In this document: piece after piece, positions 33,963 through 42,226 of the stretch
How positions within the stretch are numbered: the first letter of the stretch is position 1
Layout of the letters: each line of letters starts with the position of its first letter
NCBI GenBank assembly: GCA_910583615.1
Contig: CAJTXP010000014.1
Location: 1-64,000 of the forward strand
Length of the DNA: 64,000 nucleotides
From: an uncultured Lachnospiraceae bacterium
Lineage (GTDB): Bacteria; Bacillota; Clostridia; Lachnospirales; Lachnospiraceae
Direction of reading: 5' to 3'
Position numbers and translations under genes: made by a program
The notes under the pieces: generated by a model
What the model was told of the DNA's origin: nothing
Databases searched by the model: none
What the model saw: only the letters and a program-made list of their open reading frames with translations

Positions 33963-35045
33963 ATGGTATCTAATCGATTGCTGCAGGAGTGCCTGGAGGA
34001 TTTTTCAAATATTATGCGTCTGTCCATGGCGCTGTATGACAGGAACAGGACCTGTGTGGCGGGGGAGGAGGAGTCTCTGCCGGAAGAAGAGGTTTTTGAT
34101 ATATTCTGTGATTCGCCTGCCGATATGCAGGCGCTGGGAAACCGGTATTTGTTTAAAGTCGGAGAAGAGGATATGGGGTATATTCTGTCTGTCAGCGGCG
34201 GTTCCAAGGATGCTTATCCCATGGGGCAGCTTGCCGTCTGCCAGCTGGAGAGGATCCTGGAGATGGGTTACAGCAGGGAGGACCGGAATCAGTTTATCCA
34301 TAATCTTCTGCTGGATAATCTGCTTCCGGTGGATATTGCCACTTATGCAAAACAGATGCATCTGGGGCCGGAATGCCGGTGGGCGGTGCTTCTGGTGGAA
34401 GGCATGGGATGTGACGCCTATGATATCCAGATGATCCTGAAAAATATCATGCCCAATCGGACCGGAGACTTTATTACGCCGATGGAAGAGGACTGCGTGG
34501 TCGTGGTACGCCGTCTGGAAGAAAGGGAAGGACAGAAGGAGATCGATGAACTGGCGCATATCCTGTCTGATACGGTCAGTGCGGAGACCCTGTGCCGGGT
34601 ACGTACAGCATGCGGAACGATCGCCCATTCCCTGAAAGAGGTGTCGCGTTCCTATAAAGAGGCAAATATGTCGCTGGAGGTTGCGGAGATCTTTTATTCC
34701 TCCAAAACAGTGATCACTTATGAGGAGCTGGGCATCGGCCGTTTGATCTATCAGCTTCCGACGCCGCTGTGCGAGATGTTCTTAAAAGAAGTATTTGGAG
34801 AGTACGATCCGGGCAATCTGGATGATGAGATTCTGACTACGGTCTATCAGTTCATGGAGAACAGTCTGAATCTGTCAGAGACGAGCCGCCAGCTGTTTGT
34901 GCATCGGAACACTCTGGTGTACCGCCTGGAAAAGCTTCAGAAGACCATTGGCCTTGACATCCGGAATTTTGAGGAAGCCATGACCTTCAAGATCGCCATG
35001 ATGGTGTCCGATTACATGAGATATCTGGAAAAGAGGCAGAGGTGA
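33963..35045 (+). CDS. PucR/CdaR-type transcriptional regulator
   Basis: This 360-residue protein ends in the PucR-type HTH (about 300-350): FMENSLNLSETSRQLFVHRN, TLVYRLEKLQKTIGLDIRNF. The centre (about 170-260) has the GGDEF-like CdaR connector. The N-terminal part is a small sensory domain. AGGAGG lies seven bases before the ATG at 33963. Relatives regulate sugar diacid, purine or amino acid catabolism. Its target is unclear; the GH25 gene follows seven bases downstream. Confidence 0.82.
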   Translation: MVSNRLLQECLEDFSNIMRLSMALYDRNRTCVAGEEESLPEEEVFDIFCDSPADMQALGNRYLFKVGEEDMGYILSVSGGSKDAYPMGQLAVCQLERILEMGYSREDRNQFIHNLLLDNLLPVDIATYAKQMHLGPECRWAVLLVEGMGCDAYDIQMILKNIMPNRTGDFITPMEEDCVVVVRRLEEREGQKEIDELAHILSDTVSAETLCRVRTACGTIAHSLKEVSRSYKEANMSLEVAEIFYSSKTVITYEELGIGRLIYQLPTPLCEMFLKEVFGEYDPGNLDDEILTTVYQFMENSLNLSETSRQLFVHRNTLVYRLEKLQKTIGLDIRNFEEAMTFKIAMMVSDYMRYLEKRQR

Positions 35046-35052
35046 TATCTTC

Positions 35053-35985
35053 GTGGCAAAAGAGAAAGCAGCAGGGCGGAGCGCATACGGAGTTGTACCG
35101 GCTGCTGTACTGTTTCTGATTCTCGCTGTGTTAATGTTGTCCGGAAGGGAAAAAGAAGAGATTCCGGTAACGGGAACCAGTGCGTCTGAAGCAGAGCTTC
35201 TGTCGGATGAACAGGCAGATGCGGAGTCTCTGGCAGATCTGGACTCCGGGGAAGACCATTTGCGTCCGGAGCGTCTGGAAGAGAGAGAAACATTCAGAGA
35301 GACAGATAATATTACAATGGGGATTGATGTGTCGAAGTTTCAGGAGACCATCGACTGGGGGCAGGTGGCAGAATCCGGGGTGGATTTTGCCATGATCCGG
35401 GTTGGATGCCGTAAATCCGTGGCAGGTGAGATCGTAGAGGACGAATGTGCCCGTTATAATCTGAAGGAAGCGGCGGCGAACGGAATTCAGATCGGTGCGT
35501 ATTTTTTCTCCACAGCGGTGGATGAAGCGGAAGCAGAGGAAGAGGCAGAATGGGTCTGCAGGATCCTGGAAGGATATCCGGTCTCCTATCCGGTCGTTTA
35601 CAACTGCGAGGGCTTTCAGGAGGAGACAAGCAGGCAGTATGGGATGACTGTGGAGGAGCGGACTGCGCTGGCGTGCGTGTTTCTGGACCGAATCGAAGAG
35701 GCGGGATATACAGGCATGTTCTATGCGGCCCGGAGTGAACTTGAAGACAGTCTGTTCTGGGATACGGAGACGCTGGAACAGAGATACCGGATCTGGGTGG
35801 CGCAGTATCTGTCTGAGACTTATCCGGAGATCCCGGGTCCGGAGTATGGCGGCAGCTTTGCCATGTGGCAGTACACGGACGGGGGAACGGTGCCGGGGAT
35901 CCAGACGGTAGTGGATTTGAACGTGGCGTATTTCGGTTATGAGGAGACGGTGTCAACGCTGGAAGACAACGAAGCAGAGAAGTGA
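35053..35985 (+). CDS. Membrane-anchored GH25 lysozyme-like muramidase
   Basis: This 310-residue protein has an N-terminal membrane anchor (about 10-33), an acidic linker and a GH25 domain (about 93-298): MGIDVSKFQETIDWGQV, FAMIRVGC, IGAYFFSTAVDEAEAEEEAE, AMWQYTDGG and VDLNVAYF. These enzymes cut the glycan strand of peptidoglycan. Where many family members have an Asp-x-Glu pair after PVV, this one has VVYNCEGF. The Glu is kept and the Asp is Asn, so activity may differ. It starts with GTG behind AGAGGTG. Confidence 0.85.
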   Translation: MAKEKAAGRSAYGVVPAAVLFLILAVLMLSGREKEEIPVTGTSASEAELLSDEQADAESLADLDSGEDHLRPERLEERETFRETDNITMGIDVSKFQETIDWGQVAESGVDFAMIRVGCRKSVAGEIVEDECARYNLKEAAANGIQIGAYFFSTAVDEAEAEEEAEWVCRILEGYPVSYPVVYNCEGFQEETSRQYGMTVEERTALACVFLDRIEEAGYTGMFYAARSELEDSLFWDTETLEQRYRIWVAQYLSETYPEIPGPEYGGSFAMWQYTDGGTVPGIQTVVDLNVAYFGYEETVSTLEDNEAEK

Positions 35986-36011
35986 TGAAATAAAGGGAGA
36001 GGACAGAGGGC

Positions 36012-37769
36012 ATGACGGCTGTACCGGGCATTCTTCAGGAAATACAGGACACGGTGGAGGCATACGCCAGGATCATGGCAAAGGTGGCGCAGGTGGAGGT
36101 TGAGGTGGTGGATGACCGGCTCTTCCGGATCGCGGGCACCGGAATCTACGCGGGGCATGTGAATGAAGACATGTCGTCGGAGGGCTATGTGTACCGGCAT
36201 GTGCTGCGCACCGGCAGCATGGAGATCATCCACGCTCCGGGAAAGGAAGAGATCTGCCGGGGCTGTCCGAAGCAGAACGTATGCCGGGAGGAGATCGAGA
36301 TCTCCATGCCGATCCGGCTGGGGGAGAAGAGCATCGGCGTCATCGGACTGATCGGGAGCAGCCGGGAACAGAAGGAGCGGATCTTAAGCGACGAGTCCAT
36401 GTATCTGGAGCTTCTGTGGCAGATTGCGGATTTTATCTCGGCGAAGGCGGCGGAAGCCACGGAGCTTCGGCGGCGCAAGGCGCTTCTGGAGACGCTGGAC
36501 CGGGTCATCAGCCATGTGGAAAAAGGCATCCTGATCTTCGGGAAGGAGGACCGGGTCGCGTCCGCCAACGAGGCGGCGCGGAAAGAGCTGTCCATGGAGC
36601 TGTCAGAAGAGACCCGGATTGAGGTGTCGCCCACCGGGGACAGCATAAACCATCAGAACGAGTACCGGCTTTGGATCGACGGCCGGGAGTATCTGGTCAT
36701 GGGCCATCTGTACGATCTGGACCGGGACCCGGAGCGGTATTCCCGGGTACTGATCTTCGAGAGTTCGAGAGCTGTGCAGGAGCGTTATTACGAGATCACG
36801 AATACCGTGCCTCCGGAAGGCGCTTTTGATATGATTGGCAGCAGTCCTCAGACACGGCATCTTCAGGAAGAGATCCGGAAGGTGGCGAAGAGCACCTCCA
36901 CGGTTCTGATCACCGGGGAGAGCGGCACCGGCAAGGAGATCGTGGCGTCCGCCATCTGGAAGGCCAGCGACCGGAGGGACGGTCGGTTCGTCGCCATCAA
37001 CTGCGGAGCGATCCCGGAGCCGCTTCTGGAATCCGAGCTGTTCGGATACGTGAAGGGAGCGTTCACCGGGGCGGACCCCAACGGCAGGATGGGGAAATTC
37101 GAGCTGGCCAACAAAGGGGTGATTTTCCTGGACGAGATCGGGGACATGCCGCTGTATCTTCAGGTGAAGCTTCTGCGGGTGCTTCAGGAGCGGAAGATCA
37201 TCCGCATCGGCTCCAATCAGGTGATTCCCATCGACGTGCGGATCATCGCGGCGACCAACAAGGATCTGAGAGAGATGATCGAGAAGAAACAGTTCCGGGA
37301 GGACCTGTATTACCGTCTGAACGTGATCCCCCTGAAGATCGCTCCGCTTCGGGAGCGGCGGGAGGATATCCGCGATCTGGTGCTGTATTTCGCGGGCCGG
37401 TATGCGGGCCGGTTCGGCAAGAAGCTGTCGTCGGTGACGGAGGATGCGCTGGAGTGCATGTGCCGGTATCCCTGGTACGGGAACGTGCGGGAACTGGAAA
37501 ATTCCGTGGAATTCATGGTCAACATGATGGAAGAGGACGGAATCCTGGACCGCAGGACCCTGCCGGACCATCTGCTGAAAACGTCCGGGGGAGCGCCTGC
37601 CCGGGCGGAGGAGGCCCGGCCGGGAGAAGGGATCTGCCGCCTGAAGGAACTGGAGGAGCGGGAGATCGAGAAGGCGCTGAAGCTTTTCGGAGACGATACA
37701 GAGGGAAAGAAGCAGGCGGCGAAAGCGCTGGGAATCAGCCTGGCCACGCTGTATCGGAAGCTGGGATAA
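36012..37769 (+). CDS. YgeV-like sigma-54-dependent enhancer-binding activator
   Basis: This 585-residue protein has an N-terminal GAF-like sensory region with a Cys cluster (CRGCPKQNVC, near residue 84), a PAS-like domain (about 170-265), an AAA+ domain with GESGTGKE and the sigma-54 contact loop GAFTGA, and a Fis-type HTH at the end (AAKALGISLATLYRKLG). It couples ATP hydrolysis to opening of sigma-54 promoters. The neighbour order (activator, ygeX, ygeY) recalls the E. coli ygeV-ygeW-ygeX-ygeY cluster. The Cys cluster could bind a metal or sense redox state. Three dyads and a -24/-12 promoter follow. Confidence 0.9.
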   Translation: MTAVPGILQEIQDTVEAYARIMAKVAQVEVEVVDDRLFRIAGTGIYAGHVNEDMSSEGYVYRHVLRTGSMEIIHAPGKEEICRGCPKQNVCREEIEISMPIRLGEKSIGVIGLIGSSREQKERILSDESMYLELLWQIADFISAKAAEATELRRRKALLETLDRVISHVEKGILIFGKEDRVASANEAARKELSMELSEETRIEVSPTGDSINHQNEYRLWIDGREYLVMGHLYDLDRDPERYSRVLIFESSRAVQERYYEITNTVPPEGAFDMIGSSPQTRHLQEEIRKVAKSTSTVLITGESGTGKEIVASAIWKASDRRDGRFVAINCGAIPEPLLESELFGYVKGAFTGADPNGRMGKFELANKGVIFLDEIGDMPLYLQVKLLRVLQERKIIRIGSNQVIPIDVRIIAATNKDLREMIEKKQFREDLYYRLNVIPLKIAPLRERREDIRDLVLYFAGRYAGRFGKKLSSVTEDALECMCRYPWYGNVRELENSVEFMVNMMEEDGILDRRTLPDHLLKTSGGAPARAEEARPGEGICRLKELEEREIEKALKLFGDDTEGKKQAAKALGISLATLYRKLG

Positions 37770-37979
37770 TCCGTGCGGCTAACTGGAAATGCCGTCCTGT
37801 TTCTGTGGTTCCGTATAGAAGACTGTGCATATTCACCAAAAATAAAAGCGGATTTTTGTCGTATTGTGCTAATTGGATGGAAAAGGCGTCATCGGTGCGG
37901 CGCTGTTTGCAGAAAGGCAGATGGGACGTATGAAACGGGCGGTATAAAGCCCGGGACGCTTCGGCCATGGCACGAGGAA

Positions 37980-38034
37980 TTCTCATTTTGAGAAATCATA
38001 ATTCTCGTTTTGAGAAATTTTCTCAGAATGAGAA
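37980..38034. promoter_or_regulatory. Three tandem enhancer-like dyads (upstream activating sequences)
   Basis: TTCTCA-TTT-TGAGAA (37980-37994), TTCTCG-TTT-TGAGAA (38002-38016) and TTCTCA-GAA-TGAGAA (38020-38034) are three near-identical 15-bp inverted repeats. They sit about 140-195 bp upstream of the sigma-54 promoter at 38174-38189, the usual enhancer distance. They are the natural binding sites for the activator encoded just upstream. Confidence 0.8.
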
Positions 38035-38050
38035 AGAAAAAAGGAAGAAA

Positions 38051-38095
38051 GAACATTGCAGAAAACAGCAGCCTGTTTTGCAATGTTCTTTTTTT
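38051..38095 (+). terminator. Rho-independent terminator of the activator gene
   Basis: GAACATTGCAGAAAACA (from 38051) pairs with TGTTTTGCAATGTTC around GCAGCC, followed by seven T. It insulates the activator gene from the operon while leaving the enhancer dyads upstream of it. Confidence 0.8.
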
Positions 38096-38173
38096 GTGCA
38101 GAACTGACAAATAGAAGGCGACAGGATTAGGCATATATTACAAATAATAAATCAAAAGAAAAATAAGGGAGAG

Positions 38174-38189
38174 TTGGCACAGTATTTGC
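38174..38189 (+). promoter_or_regulatory. Sigma-54 (-24/-12) promoter of the dpaL operon
   Basis: TTGGCACAGTATTTGC carries the invariant GG (38176-38177) and GC (38188-38189) with the canonical 12-bp offset. It matches TGGCAC-N5-TTGC closely. It lies 90 bases upstream of the ATG at 38281. Confidence 0.88.
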
Positions 38190-38280
38190 GATTTATATGG
38201 GCAGAGAACAAAATCAAAAGATGCCTGACCGGTGCACAGGAAGGGCAGATACATTATGTGACGGAGAACAGGAGAGATCT

Positions 38281-39489
38281 ATGAAAGAGGAATTAAAAGT
38301 AATTCAATACGCAGGGAATCCGGGAAAGAAGTTTGACTTAGGTTTCATGAGTCTGGAAAACGCGAAGAGGGTGCAGCGCTTTCACGCCAGCTTTCCCATG
38401 TACAGGGAGACGCCCCTTACGGAGCTGAAAGAGACGGCGGGGGCGCTGGGGCTTGGAACCGTCTACATCAAGGACGAGTCTTACCGTTTCGGGCTGAACG
38501 CCTTCAAGGTACTGGGAGGCAGCTACGCCATCGGAAACTATCTGGCGGGGAAGCTGGGCAGGAACATTGATGAAATGCCCTATGAGGAACTGATCTCGGA
38601 GAAGACGAAGAAGGAACTGGGAGAGATCACCTTTGTGACCGCCACCGACGGCAACCATGGCCGTGGCGTGGCGTGGACCGCCAACCGGCTTCATCAGAAG
38701 GCGGTGGTCTACATGCCGAAGGGGAGCGCAAAGGAGCGGCTCGACAACATTCTGGCGGAAGGAGCGGAGGCGTCCATCACGGATCTGAATTACGACGAGG
38801 CGGTCCGGCTGGCCAACCGGCAGGCCGAGGAAAAGGGCTGGGTCATGGTGCAGGATACGGCGTGGGAAGGCTATGAGGACATTCCCGAGTGGATCATGCA
38901 GGGCTACGGGACCATGGGCTACGAAGCGTACACACAGCTGCCGGAAAAACCGACCCATATCTTCCAGCAGGCGGGCGTGGGTTCCATGGCGGGCGCGGTG
39001 ACGGGATTTTTCGCTTCGGTGTACGGAGAGGACCGTCCGGTCATCACCATCGTGGAGCCGAACAAAGCGGACTGCGTGTTCCGCACTGCCGAGGCAGCGG
39101 ACGGAAAGCTTCATTTCGTGACCGGGGAGATGAACACGATCATGGCGGGGCTGGCCTGCGGCGAGCCGTGCAGCATCGGCTGGAATGTACTGAGAGACTA
39201 CGCGGACAATTTCATCTCCTGCCCCGATTACATGGCGGCGCAGGGGATGCGGATCCTGGGCAGCCCGGTACAGGGCGATCCGCGGGTCGTCTCCGGGGAG
39301 AGCGGGGCGGCGGCGTTTGGCTGCGTGTCGGAGATCATGCGGGACCCGAAGTATGCCGATGTCAGGAAGAAACTGGGACTGAATCAGGATTCCCGGGTAC
39401 TGTTCTTCAGCACGGAAGGGGACACGGATCGAGAAAATTACCGTTCCATCGTATGGGACGGGGCGTATCCGGGAGATTTAAAAAGATAA
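38281..39489 (+). CDS. dpaL: Diaminopropionate ammonia-lyase (YgeX family)
   Basis: This 402-residue PLP enzyme converts 2,3-diaminopropionate to pyruvate and two ammonia, through a 2-aminoacrylate-type intermediate. The PLP Lys lies in YRFGLNAFKVLGGSYA. Other marks are TATDGNHGRGVAWTA, QDTAWEGYEDIPEWIMQGYG and GVGSMAGAV (phosphate loop). Length and motifs are complete. AGGAG precedes the start at 38281. It is the first gene behind the sigma-54 promoter. The ridA at the operon's end would clear the reactive by-product, but that copy is damaged. Confidence 0.93.
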   Translation: MKEELKVIQYAGNPGKKFDLGFMSLENAKRVQRFHASFPMYRETPLTELKETAGALGLGTVYIKDESYRFGLNAFKVLGGSYAIGNYLAGKLGRNIDEMPYEELISEKTKKELGEITFVTATDGNHGRGVAWTANRLHQKAVVYMPKGSAKERLDNILAEGAEASITDLNYDEAVRLANRQAEEKGWVMVQDTAWEGYEDIPEWIMQGYGTMGYEAYTQLPEKPTHIFQQAGVGSMAGAVTGFFASVYGEDRPVITIVEPNKADCVFRTAEAADGKLHFVTGEMNTIMAGLACGEPCSIGWNVLRDYADNFISCPDYMAAQGMRILGSPVQGDPRVVSGESGAAAFGCVSEIMRDPKYADVRKKLGLNQDSRVLFFSTEGDTDRENYRSIVWDGAYPGDLKR

Positions 39490-39625
39490 CAAAACGGAAA
39501 CAGATCTGCCTGCCGGTGAAATGGATACAGGCATAAGAAAACAGAATACAGCAACTGGAAAGAAATCAGATACAGAGAAATCAGATACAGAGAAATCAGA
39601 TACAGAATGATCAGGAGGTAAGATG

Positions 39626-40699
39626 ATGGAAAAAGCAAGAGAAGAGCAGGTGGTCGCGCTTTGCCAGGAGATGATCCGGCAGAGAAGCTATTCGGGAGAA
39701 GAGGCAGGCGTAGTAAAAGTCCTGTCCGCGCGTATGAAGGAGATGGGATTTGACGAAGTGACCGTGGACCGGTACGGGAATATCATCGGGTGCATCAAAG
39801 GATCCCGTCCGGGGAAAAAGATCCTGTTCGACGGGCACATTGACACGGCGCCGGTAACCGCGGAAGCAGAGTGGGAATATCCGCCTTTTGCGGCGGAGAT
39901 CCATGAGGGCCGGATCTACGGAAGAGGAACCAGCGACATGAAAGGCGCCGTGGCGGCAAGAGAGATCAGCCGTTTGGTAAAACCGGATTATGTGGTGATC
40001 GGCGAGGCGTCCCAGCTGAACCTGAAGATCGGACAGAGGGGACGGGCGGAGATCGTCATCGAGACCTTCGGAAAGCCGTGCCACTCCGCCAATCCGGAGA
40101 AGGGCATCAATGCGGTCTATAAGATGGCGAAGGTGATCGAAGCGATCCGGACGCTTATGCCCACCCACCATCCGGTGCTGGGCGACGGCATCCTGGAACT
40201 GACGGATATCAAATCCTCTCCCTATCCCGGCGCGTCCGTGGTTCCGGAATACTGCCGGGCCACCTATGACCGGCGTCTGCTGGTGGGAGAGACGAAGGAG
40301 AGCGTGCTGGCGCCGATTCAGGAGCTTCTGGACCGGCTGATGGCGGAGGACCCGCAGCTGAAGGCAAAGGCTTCCTATGCGGTGGGCCGGGAAACCTGCC
40401 ATACCGGCAACGAGATCGAGGGCGAGCGTTTCTTCCCGGGCTGGCTGTATGACCGGGAGGATGATTTCGTACAGGCCGTTTACAACAAGCTGAATGAAAA
40501 GGGCTTTGCGCCGGAGATCACCCAGTACAATTTCTGCACCAACGGAAGCCACTACGCGGGTGAAGCGGGAATCAAAACCTTCGGCCTGGGACCGTCCCGG
40601 GAGAATCTGGCCCATACGGTGAACGAATACATTGAACTGGAGCAGCTGACGAAGGTAGAGGAGTGCTACTATGCGGTCATGGAAGCGCTGCTGGTATAA
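39626..40699 (+). pseudogene. ygeY: YgeY-family M20 hydrolase with an internal deletion removing the catalytic Glu
   Basis: The frame encodes about 357 residues of a YgeY-type M20 metallopeptidase: FDGHIDTAPV with the first zinc ligand, YGRGTSDMKGAVAA, CHSANPEKG, YDRRLLVGET and the last zinc His in GPSRENLAHTVNEY. Family members have 30-35 residues between KGAVAA and REISRLVKPDYVV that hold the catalytic Glu-Glu (as in VQEED). Here the two ends are joined directly. The frame is preserved, but the general base and a zinc ligand are gone, so the product is probably inactive. AGGAGG precedes the start. Confidence 0.75.
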
Positions 40700-40726
40700 A
40701 AGAACGGAAGAGAAGGGAGAAAGATC

Positions 40727-42205
40727 ATGAGTGGTATCCAGATTACAGCACTTGTCATTATCTTATTGTACATGGCGGCGACCGTCGCCATCGGACTGAT
40801 CGTGTCCAGACGCAAGCAGGCCAAAGCGGCAAAGCAGAGCAACGATGATTTCCTGATGGCCAGCAAATCCCTGGGACCGGTGGTCCTGGCGGGAACGCTG
40901 TTCGCGGCCAATACCGGCGGAGCCAGCACCACAGGCATCGCCACCAACGTCCATACGTACGGGCTGTTCGCCTGCTGGTATGTGATCGCGGCGGGAATCG
41001 GTTTCGTACTGGTGTCCTTTATCGCACCCTATTTCCGGAAGGCGCAGGCCAATACGGTGCCGGAGATCATCAGCAAGCGTTACGGAAAGGCGTCCCATAT
41101 CTTCACGGCGCTTACGTCCATCGCGGCGCTCTTTATGGCAACCGGCGCCCAGATCATCGCCACCGCGTCCATCATCAACGTGGTGACGGGTATCTCGTTC
41201 CAGACGGCGGCAATCATCACGACCGTTGTGGTCATCCTCTACACCATGGTGGGCGGCTTCGCCTCCGTGGCGGCGGCCAACATGATGCACGTGCTCTTTA
41301 TCACGATCGGCATGACCATCGCCATGTTCATCATGGTAAATAACGGGGACGTGGGAGGATTTTCCGCACTGTTTGCCAGAGCCGGCGAAGTATCGGCGGC
41401 GGCAGGCGGCGGCCTGGATCTGCTCAGCATGACGAAGATCGGGATTCCCACCGTCATCGGCTACATTGCCATGTACTGCATGACCTTCCCCACCGGACAG
41501 GAGATCGTCCAGACCTACTGTTCCGCGAAAAACGGCAAAGCGGCCATGACCGGCTCCCTGATCGCCGGAATCCTGTCCGCAGCCTATGCCATCGTGCCGG
41601 CTGTCATCGGCCTGGTAGCCTATACGTGTATCGACGGCTATGCGCTGGCAGGGGCGCAGAAAAACGCCCTGGCGGAGGCGACCATCCATTTTGCGCCGCC
41701 CATCGTGGCAGGACTGGTACTGGCGGCCATCGTGGCGGCCACCATGAGCAGCGCATCCGGAAATATGATCGGAACGGCGACCATGTTTACCAACGATATT
41801 TTCACTCCCTATATCAACAAAGGGAAAAAGGATGACCAGAAGGAAGTATGGATTTCCAGAGTGGTTATGGTCATTGTAGGCCTTGTAGGACTGTCTGTGG
41901 CGCTGACTGCATCCAACATCATCAGCGTCATGATGGGCGCCTTCGCACTGCGGAGCGCGGGACCGTTCGCGGCGTTCATCTGCGGCATTTTCTATAAAAA
42001 TGTGACCCAGCGTGCGGGCTTTATCTCCATCGTATGCGGAACCGTGGTTGCGGCGGTCTGGATCTATGCGCTGCATACGCCGTGGGGCTTAAGCGCCATG
42101 GTGCCGGGAGGAATCGTGGCGTTCCTGGTCATCTTCCTCTGGTCGGCAGTGGAGCGGGGAAGCGGAGTGCCGGCGGCGCCGGAAATTCAGTTTGAAGAAG
42201 AATAG
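40727..42205 (+). CDS. Sodium:solute symporter (SSS family)
   Basis: This 492-residue transporter has about 13 hydrophobic helices and SSS-family traits: SNDDFLMASKSLGPVVLAGT, then IVQTYCSAKNGKAAMTGSLI, and the sodium-site region near VAATMSSASGNMIGTATMF. It should import a nitrogenous substrate for the pathway, such as diaminopropionate or N-acyl amino acids, driven by Na+. It sits between ygeY and the amidohydrolase in the same operon, with short gaps. The substrate is inferred from context only. Confidence 0.88.
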   Translation: MSGIQITALVIILLYMAATVAIGLIVSRRKQAKAAKQSNDDFLMASKSLGPVVLAGTLFAANTGGASTTGIATNVHTYGLFACWYVIAAGIGFVLVSFIAPYFRKAQANTVPEIISKRYGKASHIFTALTSIAALFMATGAQIIATASIINVVTGISFQTAAIITTVVVILYTMVGGFASVAAANMMHVLFITIGMTIAMFIMVNNGDVGGFSALFARAGEVSAAAGGGLDLLSMTKIGIPTVIGYIAMYCMTFPTGQEIVQTYCSAKNGKAAMTGSLIAGILSAAYAIVPAVIGLVAYTCIDGYALAGAQKNALAEATIHFAPPIVAGLVLAAIVAATMSSASGNMIGTATMFTNDIFTPYINKGKKDDQKEVWISRVVMVIVGLVGLSVALTASNIISVMMGAFALRSAGPFAAFICGIFYKNVTQRAGFISIVCGTVVAAVWIYALHTPWGLSAMVPGGIVAFLVIFLWSAVERGSGVPAAPEIQFEEE

Positions 42206-42226
42206 ACAGAAGGAGAGGATTTTATC

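Noticed and set aside
36603..37571. 322-codon minus-strand frame opposite the sigma-54 activator
   Set aside because: Antisense shadow of a GC-rich gene; no start signals.
40763..42076. 437-codon minus-strand frame opposite the sodium symporter
   Set aside because: Composition is His/Asp/Gly-rich nonsense typical of the antisense of a GC-rich membrane protein gene. No start site or motifs.
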